Shown one piece after another: positions 1 to 7,740 of a stretch of 64,000 nt of DNA. How positions within the stretch are numbered: the stretch's first letter is position 1; every line of letters begins with the position of its first letter. The notes below the pieces were generated by a model. That model did no database searches. It was not told the DNA's origin and was given only the letters and a program-made list of their open reading frames with translations. Made by a program: the position numbers and the translations under genes. Origin of the DNA: Pseudogracilibacillus sp037892545 (GTDB lineage: Bacteria > Bacillota > Bacilli > Bacillales > Amphibacillaceae); the NCBI RefSeq assembly GCF_037892545.1, contig NZ_JBBKBG010000002.1:186001-250000 (forward strand), read 5' to 3'.

Positions 1-15
1 TACTGACCAAAAGGA

Positions 16-55
16 TATAATATGGTTATCTAATTAGGAACGAACATTCGGTTCC
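16..55 (+). promoter_or_regulatory. CBASS promoter -10 and operator-like palindrome
   Basis: A perfect -10 hexamer TATAAT lies at 16-21; its -35 would fall at the edge of or outside the window. About ten bases past the predicted transcription start is a palindrome, GGAAC-N9-GTTCC, at 37-55. It lies between the start point and the ribosome binding site (GGAG at 61-64), where a repressor would block transcription. The half-sites GAAC/GTTC are those of the Bacillus LexA box, but the spacing is not the canonical four bases, so the binding protein is unknown. Confidence 0.45.
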
Positions 56-69
56 AGAGAGGAGATTTT

Positions 70-1197
70 ATGAACGGAAAATTTTACGTATTAAACCAAT
101 TAGACGATTTACTTCAACGTGTGGGTGCAAAACTTCAAATTAGTAAAACACAACGAAAACTTGCCGAGGAAAGGTATCTAACAGTTGGAACCTGGCTTTC
201 CAAAGGTGAAGAATTAGGTGGTGCAGAAATTGAAATCTATCCCCAAGGATCACTAAGTATCGGTACGACTGTTAAGCCACTTTCTAAGCAGGAGTACGAT
301 CTTGATTTAGTATGCCAAATTTATGAAACATGGCAAGGAAAAGACCCGATAAAACTTTTAGACTCCATCGAAAAACGCCTCAAAGAAAATAAGACATATA
401 AAAATATGGTTGAAAGAAAAAAACGCTGTATTCGGCTAAACTATGCCAATGAGTTTCACGTGGATATATTACCGGCTCATCCAGCTAGTCAGACATCAAA
501 TACAAATATCAAAGTTCCTGACAGAAAAGTAAAAGACTGGAAGGATAGTAATCCAAAAGGATATTCAGCTTGGTTTAACAAACAATCCTATCAGTATGAA
601 TTACTACTCGAAAAACGGGCGGACATAAAACCGCTACCACATGATGAGAATATTGAAAGAAAACCACCTTTAAAGCGTGCGGTTCAATTAATTAAACGAT
701 ATCGGGATGTCTATTTTGAAGATGAACTCGATTCTGCTCCGATTAGTATTGTCTTAACAACGTTGGCAGGACAATTATATAAAGGACAAGCATCTGTTTT
801 TGAAGCAATTACTGCAATCTTGGCAGGCATTCTTTCGGTCCTTCCGACAGACGGAGAACGATTAACTGTGTTAAATCCAACAAACGAAAATGAAGATCTG
901 AGTGAACGATGGGAGGATCATCCAGAATTGTATAAATCTTTTGTTTCGTTCATTCGTGATTTTAAGCAAAAGTGGAACCGATTAAACGAACTTCGAGGTA
1001 TTCATGAAATTGCAGAGGAACTTAAAGTGATGTTCGGGGAAAATGTTATTAACGAAACTCTTGAGGAGCAAGCGGAGTATATGGAAAAGGCGAGAGAGAC
1101 CAACACACTTGGCGTTGCTGGTGCTGGATTGTTAGTAGCAACGACAAAAGAAGTGAACGTAGTTGCAATGAGGAAGAACACATTTTATGGCGAATAA
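70..1197 (+). CDS. CBASS CD-NTase (cyclic oligonucleotide synthase)
   Basis: This is a cGAS/DncV-like nucleotidyltransferase, the phage-sensing enzyme of a CBASS operon that makes a cyclic oligonucleotide second messenger. The fold signature is visible: a Gly-Ser pair at residues 60-61 (YPQGSLSIGT), then the metal-binding acidic pair D77-x-D79 (YDLDL), and a third acidic residue D132 in FHVDILPAH. The length of 375 residues is normal. The start follows GGAG with 5-6 bases of spacing. It overlaps the E2-like gene by 11 bases, so the two are translated together. The C-terminus is flexible-looking and ends in Tyr-Gly-Glu; in type II CBASS the E2 acts on the CD-NTase C-terminus, so this tail matters. 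The nucleotide product cannot be read from the sequence. Confidence 0.93.
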   Translation: MNGKFYVLNQLDDLLQRVGAKLQISKTQRKLAEERYLTVGTWLSKGEELGGAEIEIYPQGSLSIGTTVKPLSKQEYDLDLVCQIYETWQGKDPIKLLDSIEKRLKENKTYKNMVERKKRCIRLNYANEFHVDILPAHPASQTSNTNIKVPDRKVKDWKDSNPKGYSAWFNKQSYQYELLLEKRADIKPLPHDENIERKPPLKRAVQLIKRYRDVYFEDELDSAPISIVLTTLAGQLYKGQASVFEAITAILAGILSVLPTDGERLTVLNPTNENEDLSERWEDHPELYKSFVSFIRDFKQKWNRLNELRGIHEIAEELKVMFGENVINETLEEQAEYMEKARETNTLGVAGAGLLVATTKEVNVVAMRKNTFYGE

Positions 1198-1630
1198 GAA
1201 GAATTTTTTTAATAAAAACCATATTCCTATTTCACAACAAATCATTGCTATGAATCTTGCTTTTCCTAAATTTAAGCAGGCGTGGAAGAAGAATAAGGTT
1301 GTTTGGACTGGCAAATTACAGCCCACGCCGCTAAGTAAGAGTTATCTTGTGGAAATAACTTATTCATTAGGTATGCTACAACCAAAAGTGCTTGTGCTTG
1401 ATCCACCACTGGAAAATAGAGGAGAAGAGAAAATACCTCATGTATACCCAGGGAACAAATTATGCCTTTTTCGTCCTAAGAAGAAGGAATGGACGAAACA
1501 AATGGTTATAGCCGAAACAATTGTTCCTTGGACTACACTTTGGCTCTATTATTATGAAATGTGGCATGCGACTGGAAAATGGTTAGGCGGAGGGGAACAC
1601 CCAATTATTAGAAAACGAAAAAAACTTTAG
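1187..1630 (+). CDS. CBASS E2-like conjugating enzyme (short type II system)
   Basis: This 147-residue protein has the features of the bacterial E2-like (ubiquitin-conjugating fold) component of short type II CBASS. A His-x-Tyr-Pro-Gly-Asn segment (HVYPGN, 85-90) is followed by Cys93 in KLCLF, matching the HPN...C catalytic layout of E2 folds, with a Trp/Tyr-rich C-terminal helix (WLYYYEMWHATGKW). No E1/JAB partner is present here; the next gene is the effector. In E2-only CBASS the E2 is thought to modify or hold the CD-NTase through its C-terminus and so tune its activity. The start ATG overlaps the end of the CD-NTase gene and follows GAGGAAG. The family call rests on context as well as on the Cys motif. 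Confidence 0.82.
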   Translation: MANKKNFFNKNHIPISQQIIAMNLAFPKFKQAWKKNKVVWTGKLQPTPLSKSYLVEITYSLGMLQPKVLVLDPPLENRGEEKIPHVYPGNKLCLFRPKKKEWTKQMVIAETIVPWTTLWLYYYEMWHATGKWLGGGEHPIIRKRKKL

Positions 1631-1646
1631 TTAGAGGGGCGTATCT

Positions 1647-2795
1647 ATGTCAAAAACACATATACCAGAAAGAGTAAAAATAAGACTATGGGGAAAAGCT
1701 GCCGGAAGGTGTCAATACGAAGGATGTAATGAACCGCTTTGGAAAGACTCTTTAACAGAATCGGAGTTTAATACAGCCTACGTCGCTCATATTATAGCCG
1801 ATAGTCCAAATGGTCCGAGGGGTCACAAAATCCTTTCTAAAAAGCTGGCTAAGGATATTAATAACTTGATGTTAATGTGTGATAAGCACCATAGGCTAAT
1901 CGATAAGGAAGATGAGGATGGGCATCCAGTTGAGAGATTGAAAGAAATGAAGAAAAACCATGAACTGCGGATAGAAATGGTCACATCAGTTGGTGTAAAT
2001 AGAAAAAGCAATGTTTTATTGTATGGTGCAAACATTGGAGAACATAGTTCACCTATAAATTTTGAGAAGACTACCCCAGCAATGTTACCGAATAGGTATC
2101 CAGCGGAAAACCCTGCGATAGAATTAAGTTTAAAAAATAGCCTATTTCGTGATGATCAAGATATGTATTGGGTAGTGGAAAGAAAAAATTTAAAAAACCA
2201 ATTTATAGATAAGGTAAAGCGAAGAATAGAATTAGGGGATATTCGACATTTGTCTGTTTTTGCGCTGGCACCCCAGCCTTTACTGATTGAGCTAGGCGTA
2301 TTAATCTCGGATATTATTCAGGCAGATGTATATCAATTACACAGAGAACCAGCCGATTGGAAATGGCAAGATGGACCAGAAAGTTTTGAGTATATTGTAA
2401 AAGAGCCTGAACAGATTCATGATAAAGTTGCACTTAATTTATCATTAAGTGCAACTATTGATAACGGGCGAATTATTAAGGTAATGGGAGACGATACATC
2501 AATATGGACTGTAACCATACCAATCCCAAATAATGACTACTTAAAAAGTGAAAATCAATTAAGTAAGGTCCGAACACTTTTTAGGGAACTATTAAACCGA
2601 ATTAAAAGTATACATGGGCATGATAATGTAATACATGTTTTTCCTTCGATTCCTGTAGCGGTAGCGATTGAATTGGGACGAGTTTGGATGCCAAAAGCAG
2701 ATCTTCCACTTTCTTTATATGATGAGAAGGATGGTTTTCATTATACTTTCACTATTGGAGATACAATTCGTAGTAAAGTAATAGTTTCACAGTAA
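1647..2795 (+). CDS. CBASS effector: HNH nuclease-SAVED (Cap5-like)
   Basis: This is a two-domain DNA-degrading effector. The N-terminal HNH domain (about residues 10-110) shows C22-x4-C27, the AHIIAD segment with H48, an Asn in DINNL, and C78...H81/H82 (CDKHH), which is the zinc-bound beta-beta-alpha-Me core. The C-terminal part (about 165-382) matches the SAVED sensor in length and pattern (FALAPQPLLIELG; later SIPVAVAIELGRVWMP), which binds the cyclic nucleotide. In known Cap5 proteins ligand binding drives oligomerisation and double-stranded DNA cleavage. The gene starts 16 bases after the E2 gene behind GAGGGGC and closes the operon. At 382 residues it is full length with no sign of damage. 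Confidence 0.92.
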   Translation: MSKTHIPERVKIRLWGKAAGRCQYEGCNEPLWKDSLTESEFNTAYVAHIIADSPNGPRGHKILSKKLAKDINNLMLMCDKHHRLIDKEDEDGHPVERLKEMKKNHELRIEMVTSVGVNRKSNVLLYGANIGEHSSPINFEKTTPAMLPNRYPAENPAIELSLKNSLFRDDQDMYWVVERKNLKNQFIDKVKRRIELGDIRHLSVFALAPQPLLIELGVLISDIIQADVYQLHREPADWKWQDGPESFEYIVKEPEQIHDKVALNLSLSATIDNGRIIKVMGDDTSIWTVTIPIPNNDYLKSENQLSKVRTLFRELLNRIKSIHGHDNVIHVFPSIPVAVAIELGRVWMPKADLPLSLYDEKDGFHYTFTIGDTIRSKVIVSQ

Positions 2796-3056
2796 TAACA
2801 ACTAATTTTTTCATGTTAATATTTATCTAAGTAATATTACGATCGGGTGCATTACTTCAACAACAAGTCATTAAAAATAATAGAATACGCAGGGGGAGCC
2901 AAACCCAGTGTATTTTTGTACATTTTTGTAGTCTAAAATTATATGATTACATTGATATACATTGTGAATATGATTTTTCTACTTTCCAAATGAACTACTT
3001 TATATAACTTAGAAGTACTTTAATTATTTTAATTACTCTAATCCTTCATTGAAAAG

Positions 3057-3660
3057 TTAGATATAGTCATCATCTAACTTTTCAGCGATGTTTTGATCCG
3101 TCTCTTCTAGATAATGTCCATAGATATTCATTGTTGTATTGATGTTAGTGTGTCCTAATCGTTTAGAAATAGAGTGAATATTAGCTCCCTTATTGATTAG
3201 GTCCGTACCAGTTGTAAGTCTGAGATCATGAAATCGGATTTTTTAAAATCCTGTCCTTTTTAAAATCTTGTCCACCGTTTATTTGGTACGTCAGGATAAG
3301 ACGTTTTACCAAAATCAGTGGAAAAACAAAGAGATATTGGGCACCAGCCAATGGTTTATCTACTTGTTCACATTCCTTTTCTTTTGAATGTTTATGTTTT
3401 TGTAGTTTACTCATTAACTTTTTGGGTGGTGCAATTTTTCTAATGGATTTTTTAGTTTTAGTTTTTTTGTTCGTAGCCATTTTCTTTGGTATAAATAAAT
3501 GAACGACGTATATGAATAGTATTTGTTTTAAAATCTAAATCTTCTCATTGTAAAGCTGGTAATTCATCTTTTCTCATGCCTGTTTTTAATGCTATTTGTA
3601 TTGTTAAGAAGTGTGTATAGTTCTTTTAATTCCTTTGAAGTATATACACTTCATTCTTTT
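3057..3660 (-). pseudogene. tyrosine recombinase (integrase) remnant
   Basis: Read on the minus strand, fragments of a phage/ICE-type tyrosine integrase appear in order but in different frames. The upstream fragment includes IALKTGMRKDELPALQ-stop-EDLDFKTNTIHIRRSF, where a Trp codon seems to have become TGA. A shifted frame gives TKTKKSIRKIAPPKKLMSKL. The C-terminal fragment FHDLRLTTG...ISKRLGHTNI...MNIYGHY ends at 3057. The catalytic Arg and the Tyr are recognisable, but the His of HDLRH is Leu. Stops and frame breaks make it non-functional. It lies between the CBASS operon and the restriction-modification genes, so it probably marks an old insertion event that brought defence genes here. The start is not determinable. 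The 260 bases from 2796 to 3056 show nothing I recognise. Confidence 0.8.
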
Positions 3661-3804
3661 CTTAATAGTGAAGAATAGATTTATTGATAGATAGGGGAGA
3701 GAGCGAGATATAAATAAAATTATAGAAAACTTAAATTACTTATTGGTCCTTAATCTTTCTATAAAACTTTGCTACTATTAAGGCATAGGAGGGATTACAT
3801 ATCT

Positions 3805-4968
3805 ATGTTTTATAGTACACGATTAGATGAAAGTAAAGATGAGTATGTTGAATTACTAAGAGCAGTTGGTTCACTTTCAAATCTTTTTGCAGAAAATCCA
3901 GTTCCATACTTATATTATCGAGCTGCGGAAAATATCTTTTGTAGAGCATTTGATGCTGAAAACCTATCTAGAGGTGATGTTTCTGCAGATGCAGCGAAAA
4001 ACGGATTAGGTATTGGTTTAAAAACATTTCTACACAAGAATGGAAGGACGTTTCAGAAAATAGCAGAGTTTAATAAAGGAGCGGTATCATACCAAGGATT
4101 AGATCCAAGAGATGTTGTAGAAAGCATTAGTATACAAAGGAATAATAGGATTATTTTCACACAAAGAGCGCACGATTTAGATGATATGATTTATCATCTA
4201 GTAACCCGTGAAGAAGGAAGATTTAATATCTATGAAGAGTATATGGACTTAATTGATTTAAACACCGTTAGAGATATAAAGCAAAGAGGAAACATTATTC
4301 ACTTTAAGGACCACTTACATGATTATAAGTTCAACTTATCAAAAAGTACTTTGGAAAAGAGATTTATTACCTCAAATCCTTCAGATCAATTTAATGTAGA
4401 AATTTTAAAAGATCCATATACTTTCTTGTTGCGTGGCCGTGGAATTGATTTACTCCCAGAAACAGAAAAAACATATGAGCATATATATTTACCTTTATAT
4501 TCTCCTAGAACAATGGCAGTTTCAGTGGGATCAGGCTTAAATCAGTGGAATGCTAAAGGAAGGACTCGACACGAGGATGAAGTATATATACCTATTCCTA
4601 TATGGATACATAGAAGTTTTCCTGACTTTTTTCCTTACGATTTAAATGCATATCAAGACGCTAAAAGAAATGGAAGAAGTTATGAATCCGTTCCGTTCAC
4701 ATTAGAGATACCTAACGGAACAGAGTTTTCAGCAAAAATATGTCAAGAAAACGGCAAGGCTTTAATGACCAACCCAAATAGACATTTAGGAAATTGGTTA
4801 TTGCGTCACGTCCTACAGATACCACCGGATACTTTGGTTACTTACCAAATGTTGGAAGATGTCGGAATTGATTCTGTTGTAGTGACAAAAATAAACAATC
4901 ATCATTTTAGAATAGACTTTGCACGAATAGGTGCTTACGAAGACTTTCAAGAGGAACACAATAACTAA
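3805..4968 (+). CDS. probable type II restriction endonuclease (NgoFVII-like C-terminal domain)
   Basis: This 388-residue protein precedes a C5 cytosine methyltransferase. Its C-terminal half (about 230-385) has a layout I associate with the B3-like DNA-recognition domain of NgoFVII-type enzymes: SGLNQWNAKGR, an EVYIPIPIWIH segment, FPDFFP, then NGTEFSAKICQENGKALMTNP and a final IDSVVVTKI...FRIDFA. The N-terminal half (FAENPVPYLYYRAAENIFC, then AKNGLGIGLKTFL) has a conserved look, but I cannot point to catalytic residues. The start chosen is ATG 3805, preceded by GGAGGG with suitable spacing; an in-frame upstream ATG at 3769 has no ribosome site. I infer that it is the cutting partner of the methyltransferase 125 bases downstream. 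The recognition sequence is unknown. Confidence 0.65.
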   Translation: MFYSTRLDESKDEYVELLRAVGSLSNLFAENPVPYLYYRAAENIFCRAFDAENLSRGDVSADAAKNGLGIGLKTFLHKNGRTFQKIAEFNKGAVSYQGLDPRDVVESISIQRNNRIIFTQRAHDLDDMIYHLVTREEGRFNIYEEYMDLIDLNTVRDIKQRGNIIHFKDHLHDYKFNLSKSTLEKRFITSNPSDQFNVEILKDPYTFLLRGRGIDLLPETEKTYEHIYLPLYSPRTMAVSVGSGLNQWNAKGRTRHEDEVYIPIPIWIHRSFPDFFPYDLNAYQDAKRNGRSYESVPFTLEIPNGTEFSAKICQENGKALMTNPNRHLGNWLLRHVLQIPPDTLVTYQMLEDVGIDSVVVTKINNHHFRIDFARIGAYEDFQEEHNN

Positions 4969-5021
4969 TATCTTACAAATTTAATATATGAAAATATATA
5001 TATGTATGCCAGCCGCAATTC

Positions 5022-5079
5022 TAGACAAAACATGATACAATAAGTATAATTAGATTAAAATGGAATGGAACATATGTTC
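5022..5079 (+). promoter_or_regulatory. methyltransferase promoter with LexA-type box in the leader
   Basis: A -35 TAGACA (5022-5027) and a perfect -10 TATAAT (5045-5050) are 17 bases apart, predicting transcription from about 5057. At 5068-5079 is the perfect palindrome GAACATATGTTC, which fits the Bacillus LexA/DinR core GAAC-N4-GTTC. It abuts the ribosome binding site GGAGGGAGG. Binding there would block the methyltransferase transcript. A C-protein or another repressor with the same symmetry is possible. Confidence 0.6.
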
Positions 5080-5093
5080 GGAGGGAGGATTAT

Positions 5094-6194
5094 ATGGAAA
5101 GATTTACAGTTGCATCATTGTTTGCTGGAATTGGCGGAATTGAAAAAGGTTTTGAGCAAGCAGGAGCGAATATTATATGGGCAAACGAGCATGATAAAAA
5201 TGCTTGTAAGACTTATAAAGAGAATTTTAATCATGTTTTAATCGAAGAAGATGTTCGGAAAATCCATGAATTTGAAATGCCTAATACAGATATTATTACA
5301 GCGGGTTGGCCGTGCGTCGCTTTCTCCGTTGCAGGACAACGACATGGAATGAACTACCAATGTCACGATTGTGAACATAAGCATACAGTCTCCTATGATG
5401 AATACATTAACGGAGCAAGTTGTCCAGAGTGTGGTGGAAAAACTGAGGTAATTGATCCTCGAGGGACATTGTTTTATGATGTTATTCGTTTTATTCGGGC
5501 TAAGAAACCGAAAGCATTCTTCCTAGAAAATGTTAAGAATTTAAAAGGACACGATGACGGAAGAACTTTCAAAGTTATCGAAGAAATGTTAAAAGATAGT
5601 GGATACCATTTTGAAAGTAGAGTCTTAAATACGATGGAGTATGGAAATATACCTCAAAATCGGGAACGGATTTTCATAGTAGGATTTAGAAATAAAAAAG
5701 CTTTAGAAAGTTTTAAATGGCCTGAGCCAATTCCACTCACCAATACGATTGATGACATTCTAGATAGCCATGAAAAGCAAGAAGACAGATATTATTATAC
5801 TGAAGATTCTCAATATTACTCTCAACTCGTTGAATCAATGACAAAGAGAGATACGGTTTATCAAATTAGAAGAGTTTATGTTAGAGAAAATCAAAGTAAT
5901 GTATGTCCAACTCTAACTGCAAACATGGGCGAAGGTGGTCATAATGTTCCTTTGATAATTGATGATTGGGGATTTAGAAAACTCACACCTAAGGAAACTC
6001 TACGATTTCAAGGATTTCCTGTAAATGATGACTACCGAATTCCTAAGGGTATGGCAAATAGCCACATATATAAACAAGCAGGTAATGCAGTATCCGTACC
6101 AGTAATCAAAAGACTTGCTACTAATTTATTAACAGCACTTAATACGGTTTATAAAAAAGAAAAATCTAAAAATAAAGAAAAGCAAGCAATTTAA
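5094..6194 (+). CDS. DNA (cytosine-5) methyltransferase with zinc-ribbon insertion
   Basis: All core C5-methyltransferase motifs are readable: motif I FAGIGGIEKGF (SAM binding), motif IV with the catalytic Pro-Cys (AGWPCVAFS, C74), motif VI ENVKNL (145-150), motif VIII QNRERIFIVGF, and motifs IX-X ending in RFQGFP and QAGNAVSVPVI. Between motif IV and motif VI lies a four-cysteine insertion (C90, C93, C110, C113; CHDC...CPEC), which probably binds zinc and is not in the minimal family. The target-recognition region, between motifs VIII and IX, is short. The start follows GGAGGGAGG. It may be the modification half of an R-M system with the gene before it, or act as drmMII of the DISARM-like operon after it; class 2 DISARM uses a C5 methylase. 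A terminator follows directly. Confidence 0.93.
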   Translation: MERFTVASLFAGIGGIEKGFEQAGANIIWANEHDKNACKTYKENFNHVLIEEDVRKIHEFEMPNTDIITAGWPCVAFSVAGQRHGMNYQCHDCEHKHTVSYDEYINGASCPECGGKTEVIDPRGTLFYDVIRFIRAKKPKAFFLENVKNLKGHDDGRTFKVIEEMLKDSGYHFESRVLNTMEYGNIPQNRERIFIVGFRNKKALESFKWPEPIPLTNTIDDILDSHEKQEDRYYYTEDSQYYSQLVESMTKRDTVYQIRRVYVRENQSNVCPTLTANMGEGGHNVPLIIDDWGFRKLTPKETLRFQGFPVNDDYRIPKGMANSHIYKQAGNAVSVPVIKRLATNLLTALNTVYKKEKSKNKEKQAI

Positions 6195-6230
6195 AAGAGA
6201 AGAGGATAAAACCTTTTCTCTTTGTTTTTC
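6193..6230 (+). terminator. terminator after the C5 methyltransferase
   Basis: AAAAGAGAAGAGG pairs with CCTTTTCTCTTT across a short loop, followed by GTTTTTC. It overlaps the stop region of the methyltransferase, so the restriction-modification unit ends here. The remaining stretch to 6465 has no gene I can support. Confidence 0.7.
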
Positions 6231-6465
6231 CTATTTAGGTTTAAAAAATTCAAGAGTATTTAATGATGTTATTGGGTAAGTGCTCATTTTCAAAATCATC
6301 TCAGCTCTTGTTTGCTAAAATTCTTAGTCAATCACCCTATACTCATAAACGAAGGTGATATAGCATGTTTATTATTTATTGTCGTTTCCTTTACCTTTGA
6401 GCAAATAATTATATTTTATTCTACCGTGTTTCGACTGAAATTGTTACTTTTGAATTTAACAAATA

Positions 6466-7245
6466 TTATGGAGTTGATTTTAACTCATTAATCAGATTGG
6501 AAATAAAAAACATATCGCCAGATTGAATATAATAATTATTTGCGTCTATCAATGTCTTATATAAGTAAGAACCTTTTTCAATAATAGAATTTTGCTGAAT
6601 TGCATGTTTAACCAAAAAGATAGGAATATGAGCAATGTCAAAGTAGTATGAAGATTTATTGAATTCATCCTCTAATATCTCTTTTTTTATATTATTATTT
6701 CTATAAAGTCTTTGGCGTTTTAAATTGGATACAATGTTTGTGTCTACACGGACGAATAAAAAATCAGTATAATCAGCATTTCCATTACTTAAATTAGGTA
6801 AATATTGTGCATTTTTATTCCAATCCTTAGTTTCCAGCAATAACAGATTTCCATTTGTTTTTGTTGTTTTTACACCGATTTTTCTGTTTTTATATGTAAA
6901 GTCATAACTATCCCACTCACCTTGTCCCATGATTTTTAGGTCAGGATATGTCAATGTAATACCATTATTCCTAAAGTATTGGTACACTGCAAATTCTCCG
7001 AGTTTACCAATAAATGTGTCGCAGAATACTTGCACTTTACTACGTATTTCACTTCCACCAGATCTATATACTCTATGATGTCCTTCCTCTGAAAAACTCA
7101 TGTTATTTGCGAATTCAAAACTTGATAAAGTGTATTCAGGTTTGATTTGTCCTAAACTGTTAAAACGGTAAGGGTTTGTAAAGTTATATATCTTTTTACC
7201 TTCATCATTTATATATGAACTTAAATAATTAAAATAAAAAGTCAT
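6466..7245 (-). CDS. PD-(D/E)XK-like nuclease domain protein
   Basis: This 259-residue protein has the pattern of a restriction-endonuclease-like fold in its middle. It shows a helix with GKLGEFAVYQYFR (E84), an acidic strand region GEWDSYDFTYKN (D112, D115), and IGVKTTKT with K126. In most families with the VKTT signature an acidic residue stands two before the Lys (E-V-K); here it is Gly124, so either the acid has moved or the active site is altered. The flanks (1-70 and 140-259) are not recognised. The start follows GGAG with about 8 bases of spacing. It is transcribed against the neighbouring defence genes, with a 102-residue gene 24 bases upstream; the two form a small unit. A defence or toxin role is inferred from location only. 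Confidence 0.6.
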   Translation of the reverse strand: MTFYFNYLSSYINDEGKKIYNFTNPYRFNSLGQIKPEYTLSSFEFANNMSFSEEGHHRVYRSGGSEIRSKVQVFCDTFIGKLGEFAVYQYFRNNGITLTYPDLKIMGQGEWDSYDFTYKNRKIGVKTTKTNGNLLLLETKDWNKNAQYLPNLSNGNADYTDFLFVRVDTNIVSNLKRQRLYRNNNIKKEILEDEFNKSSYYFDIAHIPIFLVKHAIQQNSIIEKGSYLYKTLIDANNYYIQSGDMFFISNLINELKSTP

Positions 7246-7269
7246 TCCATTGTCTCCAATCTATATTTC

Positions 7270-7578
7270 TTAATGTAATTGATCATTATCATGGTAATTT
7301 AAAAATTCTGTAAATTGATTTGCTTTGAAATTTGAGAATTTCTCTAAAAAAAGATTCATTTCCCTAGATGTATTAAATATTTTAGAGGTTAAAATTTTAG
7401 TAATATGAAATTCGAAAGAACTATTTAAGGTGATTCTATAAATCTGTAACATTAATTCATTACTCTTACTATTTAGTACTAGCATCCCGTTCTCTGGATT
7501 TGTAGGATGGATTAGCATACCCAAAAACGTATTTTCTTCCAGTAAGGAATTATCAATTACGAGACTATATTTATTCAA
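7270..7578 (-). CDS. hypothetical protein, 102 residues, paired with the nuclease-like gene
   Basis: I do not recognise this protein. It begins at a TTG behind a near-perfect ribosome site AAAGGAGGTGA with 8-base spacing, so it is well translated and real. It is acidic/neutral, has no membrane segment or Cys motif, and looks like a small alpha/beta protein (MNKYSLVIDNSLLEENTFLG, later NPENGMLVLNSKSNELMLQIYRI). It precedes the PD-(D/E)XK-like gene by 24 bases in the same direction. Strong translation of a small protein before a putative nuclease would suit an antitoxin, immunity or regulatory role, but nothing in the sequence proves that. Tandem TATAAT-like hexamers on this strand lie near 7655-7675. 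Confidence 0.6.
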   Translation of the reverse strand: MNKYSLVIDNSLLEENTFLGMLIHPTNPENGMLVLNSKSNELMLQIYRITLNSSFEFHITKILTSKIFNTSREMNLFLEKFSNFKANQFTEFLNYHDNDQLH

Positions 7579-7700
7579 CTTTTATTCACCTCCTTTCATG
7601 ATACAATATAAACAGGTTGGAAAAATTAATTTTTAATTCTAGTACGGATGTACCGATATTATATGGATATTATATCAGAAAACCAGTTCTATAGTAGTGT

Positions 7701-7708
7701 GTTATAAT
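7701..7708 (+). promoter_or_regulatory. extended -10 promoter of the DISARM-like operon
   Basis: TG-T-TATAAT, an extended -10 element, ends at 7708, with transcription expected from about 7715. No good -35 is visible, which is usual for extended -10 promoters. The first gene begins at 7741 behind GGAGAGGTG. The divergent 102-residue gene has its own promoter hexamers in the same gap. No GAAC...GTTC palindrome occurs here, unlike the other two island operons. Confidence 0.45.
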
Positions 7709-7740
7709 ATACTTAAGGATAATTGGAGAGGTGTATGCGG

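Noticed and set aside
3226..3480. 84-residue minus-strand protein
   Set aside because: It is part of the decayed integrase in a shifted frame.
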